This document shows, piece after piece, positions 21,958-33,854 of a stretch of DNA of 64,000 bases. Within the stretch, counting starts at the first letter, position 1; each line of letters opens with the position of its first letter. The DNA lies in the NCBI RefSeq assembly GCF_963675165.1, contig NC_087377.1, positions 15,000,198-15,064,197 of the forward strand, read 5' to 3'. Under the pieces are notes generated by a model. It worked only from the letters and a program-made list of their open reading frames with translations, did no database searches and had not been told where the DNA came from. Origin of the DNA: Halichondria panicea. Lineage: Eukaryota; Porifera; Demospongiae; Suberitida; Halichondriidae. The translations under genes and the position numbers were made by a program.

Positions 21958-24900
21958 ATGAGACACAGAATTGCTACTCTGATCCTGACAATAATCGTAA
22001 TCACATTTGTTCACAAGAAAGCATCCTGCAATACCCAAATCACAGGTAGGACGAAAAACATGTATAGGCCTTAAATTTAAATTTGAATTGTCTATTGATC
22101 CTAGATGTGACCCCATCAAGTGCTGGCAATAGATTTGTGGTCGGTTTCCCCATAAATTTTGCTGAAGCAGAACAGTTGTTCTTATTCATCACAAACCCAG
22201 AGTCAAGTGCTGTTAGCTTCACAGTCACTCCAATTGATTTTAGCGGTAGTGTTTCAGCATCTTCTGCTACTGTAAACATCCCATCCAGTTTTGAAGTTGT
22301 ATCTATTAATGAAAGGGACAAGGGGATCCTTGTTGAAGCTAACGGAAACATCAATGTGTATGGGCTGTCTTATGATTCAGGTTCTGCAGATGCCTATTTA
22401 GCATTACCATGTACTGTAATGGCAGTGGATGAATACGAATATTATGGAATCTCCTATGGAACCTTTTGTAGTATTATTTTGGTGGTGGCTTGTGAAAATG
22501 AAACTGTTATCAAATTCAATTCCTCAACAATAACACTCAATAGTATGGAAACCTATCAGATGGAAAGTAGTGATAATGATCTCACAGGAACAAGAATAAC
22601 AAGCTCCAAACCTTTGTCTGTATTTAGCGGACATGATTGTGCTAATATTCCTCAAGGTAACCAAGCTTGTGATCACCTGGTTGAACAAGTGCCTCCGACT
22701 GTGACATGGGGCTCAAAATTCTTCGTAGCATCTCTTGAGGGTAGATCTTCTGGTGAACGTATTCGTGTTCTTAGTGCCCGAGCAGCAAGTGTAGCTGTGA
22801 ATTGCAACACTAACGTATCAGTCAGTGAATTCCAGTTACAGAGTGGAGGGAGCTACAGAGAATTTGAAATACTTATTAACAGTTTCTGTAGCATTGAATC
22901 CACTTCACCAGTACTGGTCGCACAGTATGCATATGGTGGTGAGAGTGATGGCGTGGGAGACCCATTCATGATGATAATCCCTCCAATTGAGCAGTTTACA
23001 AATAACTATTTAGTTGAGAGTTTCACTAATTTCATATCCAACCATGTCACGGTGTATGTTTCTTTTGAGTTTTTTCAAACTGCACAAATATTTTTAGACA
23101 ATTCCATTGTTACTGACTGGAGGAATGTTGTCTGTGCAAGTGGAGAGATTTGTGGCCATATAAGTAGAACAAATGTGTCTACTGGAGCTCATTCTGTCCG
23201 CCATCAAAACAGCTCAGCTGTTCTAGGTGTTTCAGTGTATGGATTCGATATAGACAATTCTTATGGCTACCCTGGAGGGATGAGATTATCTCCCATACAT
23301 TGCAACTGTGGTCAAAATTCTATTTGTTTGAATAACATGGGACAGTTTAACTGTAGCTGTTTGATTGGATTTGGTGCTAAATTGACTGGAACTGATGGAT
23401 TCACCTGTAATGGTAAGTTGATATAGTAATAGAAGAGGTAATTTACTGTTTCATTGCAGCCATAAGTTGTCCTCTCTCGACTGCTCCTACCAATGGCTCC
23501 GTGACATACAGTGCCACTGCTGATGAAAACGACACCTATGCCTTTGATGTGGTAGTTACTTACAGCTGTTTCGTTGGATTTTCTCTTGTCGGGGACAATA
23601 CAAGAACTTGCACTGGAGATGGCAGTAGCACTACTGGTGCATTTAGTGGAATTGATCCAACTTGTGAACGTGAGTGACACCAACATGTTTTGTTTTAGCT
23701 TACACTAGTTTTCCTATGCAGCCATAACCTGTTCTCCTTTGATGAGCCCAACCAATGGCACTGTGTCTTATGGCGGAGTTGCTACTGATGTAAATGGCAA
23801 CTTTACGTTCAATGTAATAGCTACCTACAGTTGTGAGACTGGGTTTGCTCTGGTTGATAACAGCTCAAGGATTTGCACCGGAGATGGGATGAGTGTCAAT
23901 GGTGACTTTAATGGAACAGCTCCAACTTGTGACCGTGAGTGCTCTTCACACACTTAACTTGCAACTGTAAACCCTCTCTCCAACTGTCTACAGCTATAAC
24001 CTGTCCTGCTGTGGCAGCGCTGAGTAGTGGCAGTATTGACTTTAGTGGAGCCTCATCTGATGGAAACAGCAACTATGCCTTTGATGTGGTAGCTAATTAC
24101 AATTGTGATAATGGATTTTCTCTGGTTGGTAATAGCTCGAGAACGTGTACTGGAGATGGCAGTAGCACTACTGGTGTTTTTGATGGTATAGCTCCAATAT
24201 GTGCAGGTACGAAAACTTACACTATATACTACGAGTAGTATAGGATCTTCTCTGCTACAGCTATAACATGCCCACCACTTTCCAATCTAACCAACGGCTC
24301 TCTGTCTTATTCGAATGTGCCTGGTCAAAACAACAGCTATGCTTTCAATGTCGATGTTACATACAGTTGTGACACTGGGTTTGCTCTGGTGGGTAACAAC
24401 ACAAGGACTTGCACTGGAGATGGAAGTAGCACCACTGGTTCTTTTGATGGAGAAGCACCAACTTGTGAAGGTGAGTCCATGAAAAACGCTAAACTGTGCT
24501 CTAATATTCTATATACAGTCATTACCTGCCCTCCCTTGAGTGATCCTTCCAATGGCTCTGTGGTTCATAACATTGATTTAGAGTTTGGATCGCAAGCTAT
24601 CTACAACTGTAACACTGGGTTTTTTCTAGTTGGTAATACGATCAGGACTTGTACTGGAGACGGCAGTAACACTACCGGTTATTTTGATGGAGAAGCACCA
24701 ACTTGTGAAGGTAAGCGTATTAAAAGAGTTTGTTTACAAGAAAGCATCCTGTAGTGCCCAAATAACTACAGGTATAGGATAAAAAGTGCATGTTTATAAA
24801 CGAATTGTTTATTGATCCTAGATGTGACTCTATCAAGTTCTGGCAACACATATGTGGTCGGTTTCCCCAGAAATTTTGCTGATGCAGAACAGTTGTTCTT

Positions 24901-27900
24901 ATTCATTACAAACCCAGAGTCAAGTGCTGTTAGTTTCCTAGTCACTCCAATCAATTTTAGCTGTAGCGTTTCGACATCTTCAACTACTGTAAACATCCCA
25001 TCAAGTTTTGAAGTTGTATCTGTCGATGAAAGGAACAAGGGGATCCTTGTTGAAGCTAACGGAAACGTCCGTGTGTATGGGCTGTCTTATGATTCGGGTT
25101 CTGCAGATGCCTATTTAGCATTACCCTGTACTGTAATGGCGGTGGATGAATACGAATATTATGGAATCTCCTATGGAACCTTTTGTAGTATTATTTTGGT
25201 GGTGGCTTGTGAAAATGAAACTGTTGTCAAATTCAATAATTCTGTAACAATAACACTCAATAGTTTGGAAACGTATCAGTTTGAAAGTAGTAGTCAGGAT
25301 CTCACAGGAACAAGAATAACTAGCTCTAAACCTTTGTCTGTATTTAGCGGACATGATTGTGCTGCGGTTCCTCAAGATATTAACTTCTGTGACCACCTGG
25401 TTGAACAAGTGCCTCCGACTGTGACATGGGGCTCAAAATTCTTTGTAGCATCTCTTGAGGGTAGATCTTCTGGTGAACGTATTCGTGTTCTTAGTGCCCG
25501 AGCAGCAAGTGTAGCTGTGAATTGCAACACTAACGTATCAGTCAGTGAATTCCAGTTACAGAGTGGAGGGAGCTATCGAGAATTTGAAATACTTATTAAC
25601 AGTTTCTGTAGCATTGAATCCACTTCACCAGTACTGGTCGCACAGTATGCATATGGTGGTGAGAGTGATGGCGTGGGAGACCCATTCATGATGATAATCC
25701 CTCCAATTGAGCAGTTTACAAATAACTATTTAGTTGAGAGTTTCACTAATTTCATATCCAACCATGTCACGGTGTATGTTTCTTTTGAGTTTTTTCAAAC
25801 TGCACAAATATTTTTAGACAATTCCATTGTTACTGACTGGAGGAATGTTGTCTGTGCAAGTGGAGAGATTTGTGGCCACATAAGTAGAACAAATGTGTCT
25901 ACTGGAGCTCATTCTGTCCGCCATCAAAACAGCTCAGCTGTTCTAGGTGTTTCAGTGTATGGATTCGGTATAGACAATTCTTATGGCTACCCTGGAGGGA
26001 TGAGATTATCTCCCATACATTGCAACTGTGGTCAAAATTCTATTTGTTTGAATAACATGGGACAGTTTAACTGTAGCTGCTTGATTGGGTTTGGTGCTAA
26101 ATTGACTGGAACTGATGGATTCACCTGTAATGGTAAGTTGATATAGTAATAGAAGAGGTAATTTACTGTTTCATTGCAGCCATAACTTGTCCTCTCTCGA
26201 CTGCTCCTACCAATGGCTCTGTGACATACAGTGCCACTGCTGATGAAAACGACACATATGCCTTTGATGTGGTAGTTACTTACAGCTGTTTCGTTGGATT
26301 TTTTCTTGTCGGGGACAATACAAGAACTTGCACTGGAGATGGCAGTAGCACTACTGGTGCATTTAGTGGAATTGATCCAACTTGTGAACGTGAGTGACAC
26401 CAATATGTTTTGTTTTAGCTTACACTAATTTTCCTATGTAGCCATAACCTGTTCTCCTTTGATGAGCCCAACCAATGGCACTGTGTCTTACGGTGGAGTT
26501 GCTACTGATGTAAATGGCAACTTTACGTTCAATGTAATGGCTACCTACAGTTGTAACACTGGGTTTGCTCTGGTTGATAACAGCTCAAGGATTTGCACTG
26601 GAGGTGGGATGAGTGTCAATGGTGGTTTTAATGGAACAGCTCCAACATGTGACCGTGAGTGTACTCTTCCACACACTTAATTTGCAACTATTAACCCTAT
26701 CCTCTCTCCAACTGTCTACAGCTATAACCTGCCCTGCTGTGGCAGCGCCGAGTAGTGGCAGTATTGATTTTGGTGGAGCCTCATCTGATGGAAACAGCAA
26801 CTATGCCTTTGATGTGGTAGCTAATTACAATTGTGATAATGGATTTTCTCTGGTTGGTAATAGCTCGAGGACGTGTACTGGACTTGGCAGTAGCACTGCT
26901 GGTGCTTTTGATGGAGCAGCTCCATCTTGTGAACGTAAGTGCATATGTTTCTGTTATTGGACATTTTAACTCCCCTAACAATCCACCTCACCCACCAGCC
27001 ATAACTTGCCCTGGAGTGCTCATACCGAACAACGGCAATATTGACTTTGGTGGAGCCTCACGTGATGAAAATGGCACATATATTTTTGCTGTGGTGGCTA
27101 CCTACGTATGTGACACTGGGTTTTATCTGGTTGGTAACGACTCACGGACTTGCACTGGAGATGGCAGCAGTATTATTGGTACTTTTGATGGGTCGGCTTC
27201 AACTTGTCAGCGTGAGTTACATGCATGGCTTTATATGACATACCGAATCACACCTATTCTTTTTTCAAAAGTTATCACCTGCCCTCCGTTGACTATTCCT
27301 TCTAATGGTGCTGTGACATACAATTCTACTGCTGATGAAAACGGCAACTATGATTTTTATGTGATGGCTACCTACAATTGTGACACTGGCTTTTTTCTGG
27401 TTGGTGACAACTCAACAACTTGCACTGGAAATGGCAGTAGCATTACTGGTGCCTTCGATGGCCTAGTTCCAATATGTGAATGTAAGTTATAATAATTTTA
27501 GGGACTCAATTTGAATAAGCATTTCTGTTACATACAGCTATAACATGCCCACCACTTTCCAATCTAACCAACGGCTCTCTGTCTTATTCGAATGTGCCTG
27601 ATCAAAACAACAGCTATGCTTTCAATGTAACAGCTACCTACAGATGCAACTCTGGGTTTGCTCTGGTTGGTAACAAGACAAGGAATTGCTCTGGAGATGG
27701 CAGTAGTACTACTGGTTCATTTGATGCGTCTGCTCCAACTTGCAAAGGTAAATACTATAATACTTCTGTGTTTGGAAACAAACTAATTTTTCAGCAATAA
27801 CATGTTCTCCGATTGCTGACCCAATTAATGGGACTGTAATCTATTCTTCTGACGTTGATGGTTTGGGAAATTATGTCTTCAATGTGACGGCTAACCACAG

Positions 27901-28336
27901 TTGTGACACTGGCTTTGATCTGGTTGGTAACAATCCAAGGACTTGCAGTGGAGATGGAAGTAGCATTACCGGTGCATTTGATGGAGAGGATCTGAAATGT
28001 GAAGGTGCAAACAGTATGAGTGTGTACAGATTATAATGACAATAAGGCAAACTCTACTGTACATAATGCCTTTAACGACCAAAATACAATTTTAAGTACT
28101 CCATAATTATAGGCTCTCGTAAGTAATGAAAAACAGTGAATTTATGTTTTTACTCATGCACAGTTTTAGTTGCCTCTTCTGCATCACTTATCCGAGATGT
28201 TGTCATACCTGTTGTGAGTGTGGTGGCTGTACTAGCTCTAGTTGTACTGGGTGGAGCTGTCTATGGATATATTCAAGTGATAAGCCATCTGTTGAAGTTA
28301 AAAAAGTCTGAAACCGGGACTGCTAAACTACTGTAA
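21958..28336 (+). CDS. G3: fused gene with two IgGFc-EGF units, 5 + 7 CCPs and TM
   Basis: Open spliced frame of about 1798 aa. Exons: 21958-22045 signal; 22105-23412 IgGFc-EGF; CCP 23460-23669, 23722-23934, 23994-24206, 24261-24470, 24519-24710; 24822-26132 second IgGFc-EGF; CCP 26180-26389, 26442-26654, 26722-26934, 26999-27211, 27272-27481, 27538-27747, 27795-28004; TM 28164-28336. There is no TM exon, stop or complete signal exon between the two halves. The CCP donor at 24711 and the acceptor at 24821 are both phase 1, so they splice in frame. The predicted product is a type I membrane protein with two binding heads. An alternative is two separate genes, but the first would lack a TM exon and the second a start. 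Confidence 0.83.
22105..23412 (+). other. G3 first IgGFc-EGF exon
   Basis: Nearly identical to the G1 exon for about the first two thirds. It then switches to another version (NHVTVYVSFEFFQTAQIFLD and DWRNVVCASGEICGHIS), where G1 instead resembles G2 and G6 (GWQNVVCSNGEVCGHIS). This patchwork suggests gene conversion. The EGF module is intact. Confidence 0.88.
23460..24710 (+). other. G3 first CCP block, 5 exons
   Basis: Types a/e, f, g/a, b, c. The first exon has the type a front half (SVTYSATADENDTYAFD) and the type e end (GAFSGIDPTCER) with the type e intron, so modules b-d were lost in one step. The third has a type g front and an end VFDGIAPICAG like the h/a chimera of G1. Both changes lie inside the CTGDGSSTTG-coding stretch. 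Confidence 0.83.
24724..24772 (+). pseudogene. Fossil signal-peptide exon end inside a G3 intron
   Basis: The sequence AAAGCATCCTGTAGTGCCCA with neighbours matches the 3' half of exon 1 and its donor. The ATG and hydrophobic half are missing and there is a stop. It marks where two tandem genes were joined. The counterpart in G4 lies at about 39394-39442. Confidence 0.8.
24822..26132 (+). other. G3 second IgGFc-EGF exon
   Basis: An open 1311-nt exon with all IgGFc landmarks and a six-cysteine EGF. It differs from the first copy mainly in the first 200 codons (DVTLSSSGNTYVVGFPRNF) and is almost the same afterwards. It is preceded by CCTAG and starts in phase 1. Confidence 0.88.
26180..28004 (+). 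other. G3 second CCP block, 7 exons
   Basis: Types a/e, f, g, h, i, j, k, the same end ladder as G4 and G5. The four cysteines are kept in all. The type i exon ends TGT GAA T before GTAAGT; G1 has GAA G there. Confidence 0.83.
28164..28336 (+). other. G3 last exon: TM helix and tail
   Basis: The same helix and tail as G1, with SLIRDVVIPVV before the membrane and a KKSETG tail. Confidence 0.85.
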
Positions 28337-29029
28337 TCTTTAATATGGTTTTCAGTCTGTGCAAAACTAATAATTATCACTGTTAACAGTACGTCATTTA
28401 TATTTAAGTAGATAGAGGTCTTTGGGTATGAAACACCAACTTATCGTTTAATTTGTGATTCTATATTCGAATAATGCTTTATACCAATGAGCTCACTTTT
28501 ATGTTGGTTTCGATCGAGATAAAAATTTTTGTTCATGTACGTCTTGTCCACGTCCACTGACAACACTATAAGGCTCTTCTCTGTAGTCTGTATGGATGTC
28601 ATTAATTTCACATTTTGAAGAATTTATTACCAGCAAAATGTGCTAAACAGTGCAAAATCTATAGACTTGTGAACACCTTGAACATTAATGTGCACTTACA
28701 ACTAGATCTAGAGATCTAGCTATAATTATATAAAAGTAGGGAGCATTGATATTGTGGCGTAAGAAGATGGTTTGACAAAGGGGAGCTTTTACTTGCATGC
28801 ATGGCCTTGGAGGGGGAGCTGAGACATATGCACCACGAAATTATCTATAAGCATAGCATTGCAAGATTATCACCAAAAATAAAAGGGGACTCCAGCACTC
28901 TGCTTCTGACTGGTCTAAGCATATTATAGATAGAACTCTTCCTTTTCTATCTATGGTCTAAGTCAGTGACAATGCAGTTAAATGAGCTATATAATACTAC
29001 TTTAACTACGGACTCATAATTATAATTAT
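28337..29029. other. Shared 3' flank after G3
   Basis: Noncoding copy of the flank after G1, lacking the MITE; the empty site lies near 28998-29005. Confidence 0.55.
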
Positions 29030-29495
29030 ACATTTGCTCACAAGAATGTGTAATGCCCAAATCACAAGTAGAATTCTTGAATTGTCCATTGCTTGATCTT
29101 ATAGATGTGAAGTGCTGGCAACAACTCTCTCGTTGACTTCCCTAGTTAGTGGTCAATTACAATGGGATAAAATTTCTTATTCATCCACACAAACCCAAAG
29201 TTAAGTAATATTTTCCCGGTCACAATTGATCGTGGGAGCATTTCAATTTCTTTAATCATCCAGTTTTTGGGGGGATCTTTGTTGAAGCTGATATAAATTA
29301 TAAGATCAAGGATGTATATTAACTATTTTCTGCGGACATGTTACAGTGTATGTACTATATGATGGCAGTAGATGAACGAATTATTATGGAGTCTCGTATG
29401 ATGCCGGGATCCTTTGTATAATCTCCTATGTACCCTTTTGTAGTGTTATTTTGTTGGTGGCTTGTGAAAATGAAACTGTTGTCAAATTCAATTCT
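29030..29495 (+). pseudogene. P3, direct part: signal exon and IgGFc fragments
   Basis: Direct counterpart of P1: a signal exon end at 29032-29072, exon 2 start remnants to about 29290, then IgGFc fragments at 29355-29495 ending abruptly at GTCAAATTCAATTCT, where inverted sequence begins. There is a large deletion relative to P1 between about 29290 and 29310. Confidence 0.7.
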
Positions 29496-30985
29496 CAAGG
29501 AAGACGTATACACAGTACAAACTAGATTATCTATAGCTAGACTTCTAGCTGCATGCAACTTACCACGTGTTTGTGTTTACAACTCAGATTATGTGCTAAG
29601 TGCCATGTGCTATGCGAAGATGTCTGATATACGCCATGTGTGATGTGCTATGCGCTCTGTACCAATGTTCAATGGGTCATGCGCGATGTACTAAGCGCTG
29701 TGTGCTATGTGAAGCTCATTGTGTCCTGCCTGTGCATGAAGAAGTTCACGCGGCTGCCCCCATCAATCAAGGTTTCCATCACAAGGCTGTTGTGAAGGTG
29801 ATAGAAACTGCATCTTGTATCTACGCTGTATCAGAGAACTCACGTTTCTCTTCAATGAAGGAGAAAGATTTTAGCAGTAAAATAGATGTTACTGGTTACA
29901 GCCATCTATTATAGAGTGTGCAATAATTGATTTGTTTTGTTTGTGCATTACACACTTTATGATGCATTGATGTCTGACAGGGTTTGGTGACTTACTCTAT
30001 CATTTCTTGTAACTTGAATAACTGTTCACGCATCTTCAAAATGTATTGATACCTTCCACCATTACCATGGTTACTATGTATAGGTATGACTTACATTCAC
30101 CCATAGTTAAATGCAGCCTCCAATACCAAGTTGTAGAAAGCAACATGGTATTAAAAGAAAACTCTTAGTGAGATTAAAACTTGAAGAAAAGGTTGATATT
30201 TGGTGTGAACTCATTCTAGCTCGATCTGATCACAGCAACTTGCTAACAAACGTGATTTGTATGCTTACTGCATGTGGTCACTTTATTTTTTTGTGAATGG
30301 TGGAACAGCTCCATGCAACTTGAGATCGTACAAGAGTGCTCTTCACACACATACTGATAGACTAGTGTCTTTTATCTGTAAACCCAAAAGATAGCTCTTA
30401 CTATAGAGTGCAGTAGAAACTATGTGGATTTAGGCTGCTACCACGTATATTTGTTCTATATAATTATATCTATATATATAAACTTAAACACTCAACTTAC
30501 TATTACAGGTGAATCCATCTGTTTAGCACCAAATTCATTCAAGCTAGTGCAGCTACAATTAAACTGTCTCTTAAACAAATAGATTTTTGACCATGCACAG
30601 TTACATTGTATGGGAGATAATCTCATGCCTCCAGGATAATTAGAACTGGCTGTAGCGAATCTGTACACCGAAACACCTAGAACAGCTGAGTTGTTTTAAT
30701 GGCGAACAGAATGATCTCCAGTAAACACATTTTGTTCTACTTATGAGGCCACAAACTTCTCCATTTGAACAGACACCTTTCTGCCATCCAGTAACTACAG
30801 AATTGTCTGAATGTCGTGACATAGTTGGATGAGAAATTAGTGAAATTCTCGACTAAATAGTTATTTGTAAACTGCTCAATTGGAGGGATTATCATCATGG
30901 ATGCATGGGTCTTCCACGCCATCACTCGTACCACCATATGCATACTGGGCGACCAGAAGTGGACTTTCAACTTCAAAAACATCTA
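29496..30985 (-). pseudogene. P3, inverted part: IgGFc remnant and fold-back element
   Basis: This is the reverse complement of the P1 stretch from about 9980 to 11490. Read on the minus strand, the IgGFc remnant lies at about 30960-30510 (MMIIPPIEQFTNNYLVENF recognisable), with the EGF end near 30520-30600. The rest is the fold-back element in reverse. Frames are broken as in P1. Confidence 0.75.
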
Positions 30986-31574
30986 TTTTACTGCTAAAAT
31001 CTGTCTCCTTCATTGAAGAGAAACGAGAGTTCTCTGATACAGCGTAGATACAAGATGTATCACCTTCACAACAGCCTTGTGATGGAAATCTTGATTGATT
31101 GGGGCAACCGCGTGAACTTCTTCATGCACAGGCAGGACACAATGAGCTTCACATAGCACACAGCGCTTAGCACATCGCGCATGACCCATTGAAAATTGGT
31201 ACAGAGCGCATAGCACATCACACATGGTGTATCGGACATCTTCGCATAGCACATGGCACTTAGCACATAATCTGAGTTGTAAACACAAACACATGGCAGG
31301 ATCCCTGCAGCTAGATAGTCTCGATTTCCAGCCTCTTTGCAAGAGTCTGGTGAACTTCACTATCACCACTCGTGTCAGGCCCTAAGTGCCGCGGTTAGAT
31401 AACCTAGTAGTGATAATTGGGTGTTAACCAAATAGTGTAGGTGTAGTGGTGGGTGTACCCACTGTGTGGTGAAATTCATGCAATCACTGAATGGGTACAG
31501 GTGTGGCCAAAAATCAGTGTGGAACATTTAGTTTATGACTTTCAAGATTTAGTACATAATTATAGTGCAAGACT

Positions 31575-32320
31575 ATGGAAAGACACATGAAGATGCAAGA
31601 CGTGATAATTGAGAGTGCTAGAGCAATTGGGATCCATTATTTAAAGCCAGAGCAAATGAAAGCAATGTATTCAATCATTGGAGGAAAGGACACATTTGTG
31701 TCACTGCCAACCGGCTATGGAAAGTCAGTAATCTTTGCTGCATTACCTATGGCCTTTGACCAATTGAAAGGTGAACTAAAATTGCTGTATGAGTGTACCT
31801 ATATATACGCCTTTTTCTGTTTTGCAGGAACATCTGGAAGCATTGTACTTTGTATTAGTCCCCTCACTTCGCTGATGATGGATCAACAAAAAAAGTATGC
31901 AGCTGGAGGATTGACAGTGGAATACGTTGGAGAAGCTCAGACAGACCGTAGTGCTATTAACAGAGTACTGAAAGGAGAAGCTCAGTCGGTGTTCATCTCC
32001 CCAGAGAGCATATTAGCGAAGGGTATTTTTCGAAATATGCTTCTGTCACCACCGTATATAAAGAATCTCGTTGCAGTAGTAGTTGATGAAGCCCATTGTG
32101 TTAAAACCTGGGGAGATGATTTTCGAGTCGCGAGATTGGAGATTTAAGGAGCCTCATTCCAGACAATGTGTCGGTGTTCACGCACTTACTGCTACCTCTA
32201 CAACAGAAACATTTTACATTGTCAGTAGAAGGTTATGTATAGACGATCCTACTTTAATTGCCTCCCCTCCTTTCCGAGACAATATTTCTTATGGTTCTTA
32301 TTTTAATGGTTGCTGCTGAC
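31575..32320 (+). pseudogene. RecQ-like superfamily II helicase fragment
   Basis: Two exons, 31575-31770 and 31828 on, with a 57-nt GT-AG intron. The reading shows a Q-like motif (YLKPEQMKA), Walker A (LPTGYGKS), motif Ia (ISPLTSLMMDQ) and the RecQ DEAH box (VVDEAHCVKTWGDDFR). The frame stops at 32145. Homology continues in another frame (HALTATSTTETF and PPFRDNISY) to about 32295, then enters a repetitive Gly/Thr-rich stretch. The C-terminal helicase lobe, RQC and HRDC regions are absent. Full-length family members would unwind DNA using ATP; this copy cannot. Confidence 0.75.
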
Positions 32321-32416
32321 ACGTACACCGGTGGAATGGTTGCTGCTGACACTGGTGAAATGGTTGGTACTGAAACAGATAATGGAATGGGTGGTGTGGG
32401 GGGTTCCTGCATAACT

Positions 32417-32725
32417 CTACTTCTTTTTGGCGGTGGTGGTTAAGTTATCTTCTGCATGTCTTGAAAGCAGACCATTTATTAGCTCTGTTGCTTCCTTCTT
32501 TACCTTGCATAGCTTTTCTTGTTGAGCATGGACATTCTTCAGTTGTTTCTCGCACTGGTGACACAATATACTGTCACTAGCACTAGTTTCAGGGATGCAA
32601 TGCAGAGGTACTGGAAGGAGCTGCACAAGTACTTCTCTTGCTTCAGAACAGCTATGACCATTGAGCTTCTTTCGCCTTCGGTTGTCCAGAGACTCATTCG
32701 CACACAAACAGCAGTAGAGGCCCAC
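32417..32725 (-). CDS. Small Cys-rich (CxxC) protein or fragment in the element
   Basis: An open frame of 102 codons on the - strand begins MGLYCCLCANESL. It has CxxC pairs near residues 5-8 and about 55-58 (ILCHQCEKQL), then a Lys/Glu-rich helical stretch and a Lys-rich end. The spacing recalls zinc-binding N-terminal domains such as ZAD, but I cannot assign the family. It lies tail to tail with the helicase. It may be one exon of a longer gene. Confidence 0.4.
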   Translation of the reverse strand: MGLYCCLCANESLDNRRRKKLNGHSCSEAREVLVQLLPVPLHCIPETSASDSILCHQCEKQLKNVHAQQEKLCKVKKEATELINGLLSRHAEDNLTTTAKKK

Positions 32726-33028
32726 ATCTAGCTACTTTTTCGTGATGCAATAGCTTACGTAACAGTTTACACAACAGGCCACAACGGCCCACAAGGCACT
32801 TGACAAGCGGTTTCACACCCCAAGAAAATCTTGGGGTGTCTGCACGAACTGTTCATTGCAAGTTCACCCGACCATATACGAAGTATGGGAGGGCGTGGCC
32901 AGACTAGCAGCTAGAAGTCTAGCTATAGATATCTAGTTTGCACTGTGTATACGTCTTCCTCCCTCCTTCAGGCGCATAGTACATCACACGTGGTGTATTG
33001 TAAATCTTTGCATATAGCGCATAGCACA

Positions 33029-33575
33029 CAGGGCCGGCGGAACCGGTCAGGTTGGTCAGGCCAAAACCTGACCACTTTTCTTATGTTCACTTATTTATTT
33101 GGTAACGGTCGTTAACATTAAAAACGAAACATTTATCAGTTTGGTAATAATCGTTACTCAACGGTGCTGGTAATAGCTAGATACTGTAATAGACTAGTAG
33201 TACTGCAGTATCAGACTATCTAGTGTCAGATCTAGCTGCAAGCCAGAAGAAAATGTCTCTCTCCAAACTGCAATCGAGTTCCTTTCAGTGTCCTCACATT
33301 GGTGCCTCTCCAAACCAGTGGAAGAACATCTCCTTCCTAAGGTATCATTCATCGTCTCAGGAAAGTTTTAGGTGCAACCTCATATACCTGTACCAATATT
33401 AATTTTTGTGATTGTCTCAATTAAAATGTTAATTTTCAAATTCATTAAATATTACTCAAAATGCACCAGAATGCACCAGCAAGCACCATTTAAAAAAAAT
33501 TTCCCAGGGGAGGACCCCCGGACCCCCCTTTATGGGTCTGGCCTGACCACTTCTATTTTGCTTCCTCCGGCTCTG
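33029..33575. mobile_element. 547-bp hAT-like non-autonomous element
   Basis: The left end CAGGGCCGGCGGAA and the inverted right end CAGAGCCGGAGGAA are typical in form of hAT termini. It splits a stretch that is continuous in P1 (about 11552). The target duplication is unclear because the target is itself repetitive; GCACA is shared on both sides. It contains two TCAGGCC/GGCCTGA motifs near the ends and no transposase. Confidence 0.65.
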
Positions 33576-33854
33576 GCACATAGCGCAACCTTCAGTACCA
33601 TGTGTTAGAGTGTACAATTAGCCTTGTGCATTACACAACCTTTTACTGACACACTTTGATGTCTGACAGAGTTCGGAAACTTACTCTAAGTTGTTTATCT
33701 TATCAGCGTGAGTTACATGGCTATAAATTCTGCAATATAACTGAATCACCTCATTCATATTTTTCAAAAGCTATCACTATACTGTGTGGAATTCAATTCT
33801 GTCAACAATTGCAATCAACAATAATAACAAAATATTGAATTACTCCTACTCCAA

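Larger units (their letters stand above)
31307..32915. mobile_element. 1.6-kb DNA element with 9-bp target duplication
   Basis: The element 31316-32906 is bordered by GCAGCTAGA on both sides (31307-31315 and 32907-32915). That 9-mer occurs once at the uninterrupted site 11439-11447 in P1, which proves an insertion. The ends are TAGTCT and AGACTA. Inside lie a broken RecQ-like helicase on the + strand and a small cysteine-rich ORF on the - strand. No recognisable transposase is present. It may be a non-autonomous or internally deleted member of a DNA-transposon family, or a mobilised gene pair. Confidence 0.75.
30986..33760 (+). repeat. P3, third part: second direct copy of the fold-back region
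   Basis: From AACATCTATTTTACTGCT the sequence repeats P1 from about 11093, in direct orientation, to about 33760. Two mobile elements interrupt it (31316-32906 and 33029-33575). With the inverted part it makes a large hairpin: 29600-29910 pairs with about 31000-31290. Confidence 0.7.

Noticed and set aside
24812..24830. A Met codon just before the second IgGFc exon as a gene start
   Set aside because: It lies in the intron before the CCTAG acceptor and there is no signal peptide. Splicing from the upstream CCP exon in phase 1 fits better.
31575..32320. A functional RecQ helicase gene
   Set aside because: The frame breaks after motif II and the second helicase lobe is missing.
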